From QYQD01 sp040755415 (GTDB lineage Bacteria; Desulfobacterota; QYQD01), in contig JBFMAZ010000098.1 of the NCBI GenBank assembly GCA_040755415.1, positions 1 to 64,000 of the forward strand: a DNA stretch of 64,000 nucleotides. Direction: 5' to 3'. Positions 41,969 through 51,878 of this stretch are shown here, in pieces; positions within the stretch are counted from its first letter, which is position 1, and each line of letters opens with the position of its first letter. Below the pieces are notes generated by a model. It ran no database searches and was not told the DNA's origin. It saw only the letters and a list, made by a program, of their open reading frames with translations. The position numbers and the translations under genes were made by a program.

Positions 41969-43282
41969 CTATATACCCCGGCCAACACCGATATAGGTAT
42001 AGCCAAGCTCGCGCATTTTTTCTGGTTCATAAATATTTCTTAGATCCAGGATCAGGGGCTGGGCTGTTATCTTCCGGAGCTTTTTCAGGTCCAGGTTCCT
42101 CAACTCGTTCCATTCGGTAATAAACACGAGGGCGTCTGCTCCTTTTGCCGCCTGGTAGGCGTCCTGGCAAAAGGAAAGGTTTCTGCCGGTTACCACCTTC
42201 TTAAACTCATCCATGCCGGCCGGATCATAGGCCTTTACCTTTGCCCCCCTTTCCAGCAATGTTCTAACTATATCAATAGCCGGAGATTCCCTTACATCGC
42301 TGGTGTTAGGTTTAAAAGTAAGCCCCAGTACACCGACTGTCCTCCCCTTCAAGGAGCCCAGCGCTGCCTCAATCTTATTGACCATTCGGGCCCGCTGTCT
42401 TCGGTTTACTTCAATTACGGTCTCGACAATACTGAGAGGGCTATCCAGCTTTCTTCCCAAGTGGGCAAGGGCCAGTGTATCCTTGGGAAAACAAGAGCCT
42501 CCATAGCCCGGCCCCGCATGTAAGAATTTCGGCCCTATCCGGCCGTCCAGGCCTAGGGCCCTGGCTATGTGATGCACATCCGCACCGACCTTTTCACAAA
42601 GATTCGCCACTTCATTGATAAATGAAATCTTTGTCGCCAGAAAGGCGTTCGCAGCGTATTTGATCAACTCGGCGGTTTCCAGGCCGGTTATAACAAAGGG
42701 GGTCTCGATCAGATAAAGGGGCCGGTAAATATCTTTTACAACGGCCAAGGCCTCGGCGCTGTCAGAACCAAGGACCACCCGGTTAGGACGCATGAAATCT
42801 TCAATAGCTGATCCCTCACGCAAGAATTCCGGATTTGACACTACGTCCACTTTAATACCTTTTTTTCCACCTGAGGCGGAGATAACCTCTTTAATCCAGC
42901 GGTTAGTCCCCACCGGTACCGTACTTTTGATAACGATTACCTTATAGTCGTCGATTGCCTCTGCCAGTTCTCTGGCCACCGCTTCTACCTGTGAGAGATC
43001 CGGTTGCCCTTGCCCGTCATCCGGTGTGCCCACGGCAATAAAGATGACCAGAGACTGCCTTACTGAGGTCTTCATATCCGTGGTAAAGGAAAGGCGGCTA
43101 TTTTTTACATTCTTGGAGACCAACTCTTCCAGCCCCGGTTCGTAAAAAGGTATCTCGCCCTTTTTGAGCCTTTTAATCTTGTCCTTGTCCTGATCAACAC
43201 AGATAACCTGCAGGCCAAAGTCAGCCAGCCCTGCGCCGGAGACCAGCCCTACATAGCCGGTGCCAATCACGGTAATGTGCAT
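41969..43282 (-). CDS. ugd: UDP-glucose 6-dehydrogenase
   Basis: Oxidises UDP-glucose to UDP-glucuronate with two NAD+. The N-terminal Rossmann motif is GTGYVGLVSGAGLA; the catalytic Cys lies in GPGYGGSCFPKD; C-terminal GLTFKPNTSDVRESPA is the UDP-binding region. Length 437 is normal. It is 10 bases downstream of the epimerase gene, which would use its product, so the pair supplies UDP-glucuronate/galacturonate for surface polysaccharide. Confidence 0.95.
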   Translation of the reverse strand: MHITVIGTGYVGLVSGAGLADFGLQVICVDQDKDKIKRLKKGEIPFYEPGLEELVSKNVKNSRLSFTTDMKTSVRQSLVIFIAVGTPDDGQGQPDLSQVEAVARELAEAIDDYKVIVIKSTVPVGTNRWIKEVISASGGKKGIKVDVVSNPEFLREGSAIEDFMRPNRVVLGSDSAEALAVVKDIYRPLYLIETPFVITGLETAELIKYAANAFLATKISFINEVANLCEKVGADVHHIARALGLDGRIGPKFLHAGPGYGGSCFPKDTLALAHLGRKLDSPLSIVETVIEVNRRQRARMVNKIEAALGSLKGRTVGVLGLTFKPNTSDVRESPAIDIVRTLLERGAKVKAYDPAGMDEFKKVVTGRNLSFCQDAYQAAKGADALVFITEWNELRNLDLKKLRKITAQPLILDLRNIYEPEKMRELGYTYIGVGRGI

Positions 43283-43292
43283 AAGCTACCTC

Positions 43293-44255
43293 TCAGCCCT
43301 TCATTTGCTGATACCATTTTACAAAGGGTGGGATACCCTGTTCCACCGTAACCTGAGGACTATAGCCGAGCAGCTTTTTAGACTTTGATATGTCCGCATA
43401 AGTGACAGGCACATCGCCCGGCTGATCGGGCAGCCTTTTTATGCGTGCCTTTTTCCCCAGGGCTTCTTCTATCAAGGTCACCAGTTTTCTTAGCTCTGTG
43501 GTGCGGGATTCGCCCAGGTTGAAGATATCATAAGTTCTGCCCCTGCGGTCCGCCTCAGGCGAGCGAGCCGCCGTTATACCCTGAATGATGTCATCAATGT
43601 AAGTATAATCCCGCCGGGACGAACCGTCTCCGTAGAGCGGCACCTCCAGACCCTCGTCGATAAGGCGTGTAAACTTGTGAATAGCCATCTCCGGCCGCTG
43701 ACGCGGGCCATAAACCGTAAAAAAGCGCAGCACGGTAACCTGGATGCCATAGAGGTGATGATAGGTATAACACATGAGTTCATTGGCCCGCTTGGTGGCG
43801 GCGTAAGGAGATACGGGCCTTGATATCTCATCATCTTCTGAAAACGGGATCTTATTGTTTATGCCATACACTGAAGACGACCCGCCAAAGATAAAGTTCT
43901 TTACGTCATATTTACGACAAAGCTCAAGGATATTTAAGGTCCCGCGTCCATTTACATCCTCATAAAGCAGGGGATCCTTTAAAGACGGCCGTACTCCGGC
44001 TCGTGCCGCCAGGTGGATGACCTCGTTTAATGGAAATTCGCGAAACACACCTTCCATAAAGGGCAGGTCCCGAATATCTCCTTGCCGCAGATGAAAGTTC
44101 CGGCTCTGCAGGGCCAGTTCCAGGTTGCGCCGCTTGATGGCCGGGTCATAAAAGTCATTGAAATCATCGATACAAACTACGTCTTCAGTATTAAGTAATT
44201 TTTCGACTAAATGGGAGCCAATGAATCCCGCTCCACCCGTTACCAGGACCGCCAT
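43293..44255 (-). CDS. NAD-dependent epimerase, UDP-glucuronate 4-epimerase type
   Basis: Extended SDR enzyme of 320 residues. NAD motif GGAGFIGSHL at 7-16; catalytic Ser-Tyr-Lys as GGSSSVYG and SPYAATKRANE; substrate loop RFFTVYGPRQRPEMA. The sequence LHRP-free RFFTVYGPRQRP pattern and the neighbouring ugd gene favour conversion of UDP-glucuronate to UDP-galacturonate. Confidence 0.88.
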   Translation of the reverse strand: MAVLVTGGAGFIGSHLVEKLLNTEDVVCIDDFNDFYDPAIKRRNLELALQSRNFHLRQGDIRDLPFMEGVFREFPLNEVIHLAARAGVRPSLKDPLLYEDVNGRGTLNILELCRKYDVKNFIFGGSSSVYGINNKIPFSEDDEISRPVSPYAATKRANELMCYTYHHLYGIQVTVLRFFTVYGPRQRPEMAIHKFTRLIDEGLEVPLYGDGSSRRDYTYIDDIIQGITAARSPEADRRGRTYDIFNLGESRTTELRKLVTLIEEALGKKARIKRLPDQPGDVPVTYADISKSKKLLGYSPQVTVEQGIPPFVKWYQQMKG

Positions 44256-44446
44256 TTTCCCTCCGCAGTAATGAGGCTCTTTTTATGATGTTTTATCTGG
44301 CATGTCAATTTTTTTGGAGATGGTCTTTTTTGCAAAGGAGATTTTAACTCATAGGTATAGGTAACCAAATAAAAAAATCTTGTAATCTCTATACCTCCCG
44401 TGGTAAAGGATAGCAATCAAAAAACACCACTCAGGAGGGGGTTGTC

Positions 44447-44782
44447 ATGGCGGAAGGTAACGTCCTGGAAGTTAGCGACAGCAGCTTTGAGACAGATATC
44501 CTCAAAAGTGATAAGCCGGTGCTGGTAGATTTTTGGGCGGCGTGGTGTGGCCCCTGCCGGGCGATTGCCCCGGTGGTTAAAGAACTGGCCGATGAGTACG
44601 CAGAACGCCTGAAGGTAGCAAAAATGAATGTGGACGAAAATCCGGCCACACCTAGTAAGTATGGCATTAGGGCTATCCCTACGCTGCTTTTTTTTAAAGA
44701 CGGTAAATTGGCCGACCAGATTACCGGCGCCGTCTCTAAAAACATCATTGAAAGCGGCATCAAAAAGATCCTTGAGATATAG
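44447..44782 (+). CDS. trxA: thioredoxin
   Basis: A 111-residue thioredoxin with active site WCGPCRA, the buried Asp in VLVDFWAAW and the cis-Pro in IRAIPTLLFF. The ribosome site aggagggg at 44433-44440 is strong. The active-site Cys codons are ordinary TGT/TGC, not UGA. bamD follows closely. Confidence 0.96.
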   Translation: MAEGNVLEVSDSSFETDILKSDKPVLVDFWAAWCGPCRAIAPVVKELADEYAERLKVAKMNVDENPATPSKYGIRAIPTLLFFKDGKLADQITGAVSKNIIESGIKKILEI

Positions 44783-44787
44783 TTAAT

Positions 44788-45594
44788 ATGAATATAAAAC
44801 ACACATCCGCCGGAGGTGGACAAAGGACAATAAAAATCCCCCCTCGCCCCCCTTTAGTAAAAGGGGATTGGGGGGATTTTCAGTTGAGAAAAGTCAAATG
44901 GATTAAAGGCGGCTACATTCAAGGGGTTGCCACCTTTTCTTTTGTGCTGTTTTTCCTGTTATTTTTTACGGGCTGCGCTACACTTACCTCTTTAATCTTA
45001 CCCAAACCACCGCGTGAAAAGACCGCTGAAGAATTGGCAGCAGGGGGTATGGCTTATTTGCGTAAAGGAGACTATTATAAGTCCACAGAGGCCTTTCAGC
45101 AGATAAAAGACCGTTACCCATTCAGCCAATATAGTCTCCTGGCGGCCCTGAAACTGGCTGATATTCATTATTACCGCAAAGAATATGAAGAGGCCATTAG
45201 TGCCTACCAGGAGTTCGAGAAGCTTCACCCGACCAATGAGGCCTTGCCATACGTAACCTATCAGATCGGTCTGTCTTATTTCAGGCAGATGCTTGGTGTC
45301 GATCGCGATCAGGCCGCTACCAGGAATGCCTTGAATGAATTCCACCGCCTACTGAACACGTACCCGGACAGCCCATACGTTATTGAGGCAAAAGAAAAGA
45401 TCAGGCAGTGCCGGGAAAGATTAGCCGGACACGAGCTGTATGTAGGCAGGTTCTACCTAAGGACTAGGCAATATCAGGCGGCGTTAAACCGTTTGAGACG
45501 GCTGGTAAGCGATTATCCGGAGACCTTGGCCAGAGAAAAGGCCCTGGCCATTATTAAACAGTGTGAGGGAAGGCTTGCCGCAGATGTCTCTTAG
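44788..45594 (+). CDS. bamD: outer membrane assembly lipoprotein BamD
   Basis: TPR-like lipoprotein of the Bam complex. The lipobox is FFTGCATL, followed by tandem TPR units (AAGGMAYLRKGDYYKSTEAF, FYLRTRQYQAALNRL). A dispersed palindrome lies in the first codons (44833-44880), encoding an odd IPPRPPLVKGDWG stretch. The ATG at 44788 has no good ribosome site. The TTG at 44884 is preceded by the repeat's own gggggga and would start just before the signal peptide, so the true start may be TTG 44884. Length from there is 236, normal for BamD. Confidence 0.88.
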   Translation: MNIKHTSAGGGQRTIKIPPRPPLVKGDWGDFQLRKVKWIKGGYIQGVATFSFVLFFLLFFTGCATLTSLILPKPPREKTAEELAAGGMAYLRKGDYYKSTEAFQQIKDRYPFSQYSLLAALKLADIHYYRKEYEEAISAYQEFEKLHPTNEALPYVTYQIGLSYFRQMLGVDRDQAATRNALNEFHRLLNTYPDSPYVIEAKEKIRQCRERLAGHELYVGRFYLRTRQYQAALNRLRRLVSDYPETLAREKALAIIKQCEGRLAADVS

Positions 45595-45778
45595 GCACTT
45601 AATGAATGACAAATTCTAAAGCTCAAAGTTGACGGCTTCGGAAAAAGTCTAAAAACCGCTTTTAACGTCATCCCGGCGAACCCCCGGATCGGGGTCCAGG
45701 GCAGGCACCGGAATCCCGTTTTTTTATTTCGTGGCTTAGGCTCTGGATTCCGTGTCAGGCACGGAATGACAGAAAAAG
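45595..45778. repeat. inverted-repeat unit downstream of bamD
   Basis: gtcatcccggcgaac and attccgtgtcaggcacggaatgac dyads (about 45667-45770), the same class as 24-90. They may terminate bamD transcription. Confidence 0.55.
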
Positions 45779-45940
45779 GTAACATTTTAGGTTTTTGAAA
45801 AATATACCTAAGCAAGGCGCTATAAGGGCCAAAATCCCCCTCAATCCCCCTTTTCCAAAGGGGGAAGTGTTTCTCCTCCCTTTGGAAAAGGGAGGTTGGG
45901 AGGGATTTAAGAATACTTTTTCAAACAGCTAAACTGATAC
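45779..45940 (-). mobile_element. MITE copy, 8-bp target duplication agaaaaag
   Basis: Inverted relative to 41075-41236, with which it is nearly identical. The direct repeat agaaaaag is at 45771-45778 and 45941-45948. It stands between bamD and alaS. Confidence 0.92.
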
Positions 45941-46011
45941 AGAAAAAGAGTTTTTGCAAAGAACTAAGCTGTTACGACATTTGAACTTTGTTATTTGGAT
46001 TTAGTGTGTTC

Positions 46012-48648
46012 TTAAATATCCGCCTGCACCAAATCATAAACTTTGTCCAGGGCCTCAGGAAGCTTATCGACCTTTGTACCGCCGGCCTGGGCCATATCCG
46101 GCCGTCCACCACCACTGCCGCCTACCAGTTGGGCCACTTTTTTAACGATGTCTCCGGCATGAAATCTCTTGGTCAGATCTTTGGTAACCACGGCCACCAG
46201 GAGGACTTTGTCGTCATGGATACCCCCGAGCACGACTATGCCCGAGCCAATCTTATCACGGAACCGGTCGGCAAGCTCCCGCAGCGTCCTGGGGCTATCT
46301 ATGGGGACTATCGTCGAAAGAACACGTATCCCATCCATTTTTCTGGCACCTTGCAGGATACTGTCCAATCCCTGGAGAGTCAGTTTAGCCGTTAAATCAG
46401 CGATCTCTTTTTCCAGTTCCTTGTGGCTGGTTATTAATTTTTCTATCTTGTTTTCTAATTCCTCCGTGCCCGCTTTTAAAAGGTGACCCAGGCGCTTTAC
46501 CCTTAGCTCCTGCTCCTGCACCAACCTCAGGGCCACACTACCGGTTACGGCCTCTATCCGGCGGATGCCGGCCGCTACCCCGCCTTCACTGACAATCTTG
46601 AACAGGCCTATATCACCGGTCCGCGCCGTATGCGTCCCCCCGCAAAGTTCCTTGCTAAAAGGGCCGATAGACACCACCCGCACCCGGTCTCCGTATTTTT
46701 CCCCAAAGAGGGCGGTTGCCCCGTTTTGTATGGCCTGTTCCAGGGTCTGTATATCTGTCTCCAGTTGGATATTCTCCCGGATTTTCCCGTTGACAATGGT
46801 CTCAATTCTCTCCAGCTCAGCCGCCTCTACCGGAGAAAAATGTGTGAAATCAAAACGCAGTCTGTCCGGGGCCACCAGGGAGCCGGACTGCCGGACATGC
46901 TCACCCAGGACGATCCGCAACGCGGCATGGAGGAGATGGGTGGCAGTATGGTTCAGGGTCACGGCCCGCCGCCGCTCCGGGGATATGGCCAGCTCTACCT
47001 CTTCGCCGGCCTTTATCTTCCCGTCTGTTACCCGGCCGCGATGTACATAAAGTCTGCCCGCTATACCGATAGTTTCCTCGACAACTACCGTGCCTGTCTG
47101 TCCTTTGATGGTCCCCTGATCGCCTACCTGCCCCCCGGCTTCCGCATAGAAAGGCGTCTTTTCCACTACGACCTCCACCGCATCGCCTTTTCCTGCCTCC
47201 GCCACCGCCTCGCCATTCTTGACCAATAGACACAACCGGGAGCGGGCCGAACAAACCTCGTAGCCGACAAATACCGTCTTTTGCCCTTTGTCCAGCAGGT
47301 CACGAAATACAGGGGATATTTCTACCGCCTCACCCTTCCAGGCCTTCTTGGAAAGCTCGCGCTGCCTGGCCATGCACCTCTGGAAACCGGTATCATCAAT
47401 TCCAAGGCCGTTTTCCTGCCCGATATCCTGGATAATATCTATAGGGAAACCATAGGTATCATAGAGTTTAAAGGCGGTATCTCCGGGTATGATATGTTCC
47501 TCCCTGGCCTTTAGTCCGGCTATTTCCTCCTGAAGGAGACGGAGGCCGAAGTCTAAGGTCTCCGCGAAGCGCTCCTCTTCGTTTAGAAGGACCTTTCTTG
47601 TAAAACCGACTGAGCCTGTCAATTCCGGATAGGTATTCCCCATAATATCGGCCACAGCGCCGGTTATCTCGCCCAGGAAAGGCCTATCAAGGCCAAGCAC
47701 CCGGCCATAACGGATGGCACGGCGCAGTATCCTCCTGAGCACATAGCCGCGGCCTTCATTGGAAGGCAACACCCCCTCGGCGATGAGAAAGGCCGCTGCC
47801 CGGCTGTGATCGGCAATGACCCGCATGGCCATATCGCGGGCCTCCACCTGACCATAAGCAGTCCCGGACAGGCGGGCTATGCCCGCGATGACCCCCTGAA
47901 ACAGGTCAGATTCATAGTTGCTTTTTTTGCCCTGCAGGACCGCGGCAATACGTTCCAATCCCATACCGGTATCAATGCTGGGCCGGGGTAGCGGATGCAA
48001 CTCACCCTTTTCATTCCGGTAGTATTGCATAAAGACCAGATTCCATAGTTCCAGGTAACGGTCACAATCACAACCTACCCGGCAATCCGGTTTACGGCAG
48101 CCGATTTCTTCGCCCTGATCAATGAGGATTTCAGAACAGGGGCCGCAGGGCCCGGTATCCCCCATGGCCCAGAAGTTATCCTTTTCTCCGAGTCTGGCTA
48201 TTCTTTCCGCGGGCAGGCCTATCTTTGTACGCCAGATTTCATAGGCCTCACTATCCTGTTCATAGACGGAAACCCATAGCTTTTCTGCAGGCAGTTTTAG
48301 ATGCCTGGTCAAAAACTCCCAGGCAAAGGCGATGGCTTCCTCTTTGAAATAGTCTCCAAAGGAAAAATTACCCAGCATCTCGAAAAACGTGTGATGCCGC
48401 GCTGTCCGGCCCACATTTTCCAGGTCGTTGTGCTTGCCGCCGGCCCGCATACATTTCTGGATGGAGACCGCACGGATATAATCGCGTTTTTCCTCCCCCA
48501 GAAATACTTGCTTAAACTGAACCATCCCGGCATTGGTAAAAAGTAGGGTGGGGTCACCGGCCGGTACCAGGGATGAGCTTTTGACTGGCGTATGGCCTTT
48601 TATAACAAAATACTCAATAAATTTTTCTCTAATCTCCTGTCCGGTCAT
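46012..48648 (-). CDS. alaS: alanyl-tRNA synthetase
   Basis: Class II synthetase of 878 residues, full length. Motif 1-3 core at the N-terminus (KHNDLENVGRTARHHTFFEM), an editing domain with zinc ligands HTATHLLHA and CGGTHTARTGD, and a C-terminal Ala domain with GGSGGGRPDMAQAGG. Its ATG directly abuts the recA stop codon, a common arrangement. Confidence 0.97.
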   Translation of the reverse strand: MTGQEIREKFIEYFVIKGHTPVKSSSLVPAGDPTLLFTNAGMVQFKQVFLGEEKRDYIRAVSIQKCMRAGGKHNDLENVGRTARHHTFFEMLGNFSFGDYFKEEAIAFAWEFLTRHLKLPAEKLWVSVYEQDSEAYEIWRTKIGLPAERIARLGEKDNFWAMGDTGPCGPCSEILIDQGEEIGCRKPDCRVGCDCDRYLELWNLVFMQYYRNEKGELHPLPRPSIDTGMGLERIAAVLQGKKSNYESDLFQGVIAGIARLSGTAYGQVEARDMAMRVIADHSRAAAFLIAEGVLPSNEGRGYVLRRILRRAIRYGRVLGLDRPFLGEITGAVADIMGNTYPELTGSVGFTRKVLLNEEERFAETLDFGLRLLQEEIAGLKAREEHIIPGDTAFKLYDTYGFPIDIIQDIGQENGLGIDDTGFQRCMARQRELSKKAWKGEAVEISPVFRDLLDKGQKTVFVGYEVCSARSRLCLLVKNGEAVAEAGKGDAVEVVVEKTPFYAEAGGQVGDQGTIKGQTGTVVVEETIGIAGRLYVHRGRVTDGKIKAGEEVELAISPERRRAVTLNHTATHLLHAALRIVLGEHVRQSGSLVAPDRLRFDFTHFSPVEAAELERIETIVNGKIRENIQLETDIQTLEQAIQNGATALFGEKYGDRVRVVSIGPFSKELCGGTHTARTGDIGLFKIVSEGGVAAGIRRIEAVTGSVALRLVQEQELRVKRLGHLLKAGTEELENKIEKLITSHKELEKEIADLTAKLTLQGLDSILQGARKMDGIRVLSTIVPIDSPRTLRELADRFRDKIGSGIVVLGGIHDDKVLLVAVVTKDLTKRFHAGDIVKKVAQLVGGSGGGRPDMAQAGGTKVDKLPEALDKVYDLVQADI

Positions 48649-49683
48649 TTACTTATCCTGTTTTGCCGTCTTTTCTGTATCGCCCCTGGCAATCCCATAG
48701 GCCTCTTTAATTCTGTCCTCCGTTGCCGCCATTACCGCAGGATTGTCCCGTAGGAATAAACGGGCATTTTCACGTCCCTGGCCGATTCTTTCCCCGCCAT
48801 AGGAATACCAGGCACCGCTCTTATCAATTATGTTCACGGCCGTAGCCAGGTCCAGGATGTCCATTTCCCTGGATATACCCGAACCGTATAAAATATCAAA
48901 TTCCGCCTCCTTAAAGGGCGGCGCCATCTTATTTTTGACTACCTTGACCTTTGTACGGCTGCCTACAATATCCTGACCCTCCTTGATATTGCCTACCTTT
49001 CGAATATCAAGACGCATAGAGGCATAAAACTTAAGGGCCGTGCCGCCCGTAGTCGTCTCCGGGTTGCCATAGAAGACACCGATTTTCATGCGTATCTGAT
49101 TGATGAATATCACCGAGGTCAAAGACCGGCTGATGCTGGCGGTAAGCTTGCGCAGGGCCTGAGACATAAGGCGGGCCTGGAGTCCGACATGGGCATCACC
49201 CATCTCCCCTTCTATCTCCGCGCGCGGGACGAGAGCTGCCACGGAGTCAACGACCAGGACATCTACAGCCCCGCTGCGCACCAACACCTCGGCAATTTCC
49301 AGGGCCTGTTCACCAGTATCCGGCTGAGACACCAGCAGCTCATCGGTCTTAACCCCCAGTTTTTGCGCATAGGTCACATCCAGGGCATGTTCTGCGTCAA
49401 TGAAGGCTGCTGTACCGCCTCTTCTCTGGGCCTCCGCCACAATATGTAAGGCCAGGGTCGTCTTACCGGAAGACTCCGGCCCGAATATCTCGGTTATCCT
49501 CCCGCGGGGAATACCTCCTATGCCGGTGGCTATGTCTAAAGCCAGGGAGCCGGTCGGAATAACAGGGACATCCACTACACGTTCGTTAGTACCCAGACGC
49601 ATGATAGAGCCCTTCCCGAATTGTTTTTCGATTTGGGTGACGGCCAGTTCTACGGCCTTGCTTTTATCCATTGGTGTTGCCAT
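48649..49683 (-). CDS. recA: recombinase RecA
   Basis: Complete 344-residue RecA. Walker A GPESSGKTTLALH, Walker B VDVLVVDSVAALVP, L1 and L2 loops (EGEMGDAHVGLQ; YGNPETTTGG). No intein. It lies between thpR and alaS on the same strand. No clear LexA box was recognised upstream. Confidence 0.98.
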   Translation of the reverse strand: MATPMDKSKAVELAVTQIEKQFGKGSIMRLGTNERVVDVPVIPTGSLALDIATGIGGIPRGRITEIFGPESSGKTTLALHIVAEAQRRGGTAAFIDAEHALDVTYAQKLGVKTDELLVSQPDTGEQALEIAEVLVRSGAVDVLVVDSVAALVPRAEIEGEMGDAHVGLQARLMSQALRKLTASISRSLTSVIFINQIRMKIGVFYGNPETTTGGTALKFYASMRLDIRKVGNIKEGQDIVGSRTKVKVVKNKMAPPFKEAEFDILYGSGISREMDILDLATAVNIIDKSGAWYSYGGERIGQGRENARLFLRDNPAVMAATEDRIKEAYGIARGDTEKTAKQDK

Positions 49684-49714
49684 GTTATTCCTCCAGTTTT
49701 TATTAAGGCTGATA

Positions 49715-50278
49715 TTACCCTATTAATGGTAAGCGCCGCAAGGGTGTATAGATGGCACCTTCGGGGCGCAGGGTGCTTTTATAAAGTATTAACTCAGTTA
49801 CGGTAAAAGGGTTAAAATTTATATCCTTAAGCCCCTCAATCTTATGGGCCAAATCTGAGGTCCTCTTATAGGAACGTACCCGTCCCAGGGTCAAATGCGG
49901 AGTAAATGGCCTGTCTTCTGCCGGAAAACCCAGGGCAGAAAGGGCCTGTTCGATACCCTTCTGTATAACCATCAAACGCTCTATATCGCCAGTCATGCCG
50001 ATCCAGATGACCCGCGGCCGCCTTAAATCCGGAAAGGCGCCCATACCTTCAGCCTTCAGGGCCAGCGGCTTCTGGTCAGTTATAACCCCGCTTACCGCAT
50101 TAACGATGGGTTCAATCTGCCCTTCCTCAATATTACCAAGAAATTTCAAGGTAAGGTGGATGCCCTCTGGTCTTATCCATTTTACATCGGCGGCCGAGGT
50201 GCGCAGCCCCATGGTAGCACTAATCATAGATTCACGAAGAGCCAGGGGCAGATCAACTGCCAAAAATGAGCGTATCAT
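49715..50278 (-). CDS. thpR: RNA 2',3'-cyclic phosphodiesterase (2'-5' RNA ligase family)
   Basis: A 187-residue 2H phosphoesterase with the two defining H-x-T-x motifs, HLTLKFLG near residue 46 and HLTLGRVRS near 130. It overlaps the 3' end of cinA by 26 bases and precedes recA, the arrangement cinA-thpR-recA known from other bacteria. Confidence 0.92.
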   Translation of the reverse strand: MIRSFLAVDLPLALRESMISATMGLRTSAADVKWIRPEGIHLTLKFLGNIEEGQIEPIVNAVSGVITDQKPLALKAEGMGAFPDLRRPRVIWIGMTGDIERLMVIQKGIEQALSALGFPAEDRPFTPHLTLGRVRSYKRTSDLAHKIEGLKDINFNPFTVTELILYKSTLRPEGAIYTPLRRLPLIG

Positions 50279-51509
50279 ACGCCAGATACCTTCTCAATCC
50301 ATCCAGGGCGGTCTCTGCCGCTACCTTTTGAATCATCTCACGCGTGCCCCGGAATAAAAAATGATGCGCTATCGTATTCCCAGGGACGGCCAGACCAATA
50401 TAAACTGTCCCCACCGGTTTCTCCGGTGTACCACCAGTAGGGCCGGCAACGCCGGTTACCGAAATGCCGATATCTGTGCGGCTCTTTTCCCTGACCCCCC
50501 GTGCCATCTGTTCGGCCACCTCGGCACTGACTGCGCCAAAAGCAGCCAGCGTCTCTTCAGAGACATTGAGAAGTTCCACCTTTGAGAGGTTACTGTAGGT
50601 GATAACCCCTCGCTCGAAATAGTCCGAGCTTCCGGGTATCCTGGTCAGACGGTGGCCAATCAGCCCGCCCGTACAGGATTCCGCCACAGAAAGACTGAGC
50701 TTCCGGGCCCTTAAAAGGTCCCCCGCTACTTTCTCCAGCGTATCCTCCCCATAGCCAAAGACATGTGGATACAGCCTTGCTTCCAGTTCGGCCTTGGCCC
50801 TGAAAAGGGCAGCCCCGGTCTCGCCCAAGGTTTCGGTGCTGAACGTCAGGGCCACGTGGACTTCCGGGAAATCAGGATAATAACCAATTTTAAGTCCGGG
50901 ATAAATCTCTTCCAGATCCGCACAGCGGGCATTTATCTCTGACTCGACCAGTCCGAAGGTCTTTATCACTTCCTGCCTGGTAACCACCGAGGGTCTCCAT
51001 TTGCTTGCCAGGTATGGCAAGACCTTGCGGTCCAGGAGGTCTCTCATCTGCTCAGGAACTCCGGGCAGAAAAAAAAGAAACTTTCCCTCGTGTTCCAGAA
51101 AATAACCAGCCGCCTTGCCTGTTTCATCCAGCAGGGTAGCCCCTTCAGGCAGCCAGGCCAGCTTAAGGTATTCTTCACACGGTTTCTCCCCTTTGGCCCG
51201 GAAGTACTGTTCGATTTGCTCTCTGATCCCATCGTGAAATATAAGCTTGCGGCCAAGGATGCGGGAAGTTACTTCCGTAGTCAGATCATCGCTGGTAGGC
51301 CCCAGCCCGCCCGTAACTATCACAAAGTCGGCCTTCTGCATGGCCTGAAGAAGTCCCTCTTCTATGGATTCCGGCTGGTCTCCCACGATACTCATCTTCC
51401 TTATAACATAACCCGCCTCAAAAAACCGCCTGGCCGCAAACAGACTGGTGGTATTGGGAACCCGTCCCACCAATAATTCATCGCCGATGGCTATAATCTC
51501 ACCTTTCAT
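50253..51509 (-). CDS. cinA: CinA, nicotinamide-nucleotide amidohydrolase / competence-damage protein
   Basis: A 418-residue two-domain protein. The N-terminal MoaB-like domain (IGDELLVGRVPNTTS, VTGGLGPTSDDLT, LPGVPEQM) is linked to ADP-ribose pyrophosphatase activity. The C-terminal deamidase domain (SVAESCTGGLIGHRL, YSNLSKVELL, GVAGPTGG) converts NMN to NaMN. Both are intact. It leads the cinA-thpR-recA-alaS run. Confidence 0.95.
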   Translation of the reverse strand: MKGEIIAIGDELLVGRVPNTTSLFAARRFFEAGYVIRKMSIVGDQPESIEEGLLQAMQKADFVIVTGGLGPTSDDLTTEVTSRILGRKLIFHDGIREQIEQYFRAKGEKPCEEYLKLAWLPEGATLLDETGKAAGYFLEHEGKFLFFLPGVPEQMRDLLDRKVLPYLASKWRPSVVTRQEVIKTFGLVESEINARCADLEEIYPGLKIGYYPDFPEVHVALTFSTETLGETGAALFRAKAELEARLYPHVFGYGEDTLEKVAGDLLRARKLSLSVAESCTGGLIGHRLTRIPGSSDYFERGVITYSNLSKVELLNVSEETLAAFGAVSAEVAEQMARGVREKSRTDIGISVTGVAGPTGGTPEKPVGTVYIGLAVPGNTIAHHFLFRGTREMIQKVAAETALDGLRRYLAYDTLIFGS

Positions 51510-51878
51510 GGGTTATCCCTACAGTTAATAAAATTCGAAATCCTAATATCGAAATCCGAAACTAATCCTAACTGCAAATATTCACTTACAAATCCTGATG
51601 AATTCGTAAAAAGTCAGAATTTCCCTCCCCCCGGAGACTGTGTCATAATTGTTATTTGTCATTGCGAGCGACCGATCATGCCACAGGCAGATTCGCCGGG
51701 GCGAAAGGGAGCGTGGCAATCCGACCAAAGGTCGTTGCGAGGGCGTAGCCCGTGGCAATCTCAAGAGTTCCCTCGCTTCGCTCGGGACAAGGCTTCGGTC
51801 GTTTCACTCCCTCGCAATGACATTGCGATACAGCCTCTCAAGGGGGGTTTTGGGGACTTTTACGAGAGCATCAAATCC
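51510..51878. repeat. intergenic dispersed repeats
   Basis: Contains a cattgcgagcg...ctcgcaatgac inverted element (about 51660-51822) with an internal ccctcgcttcgctcggga segment like that at 61100-61120, and a G/C-run fragment at both ends. No gene is visible. Confidence 0.55.
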
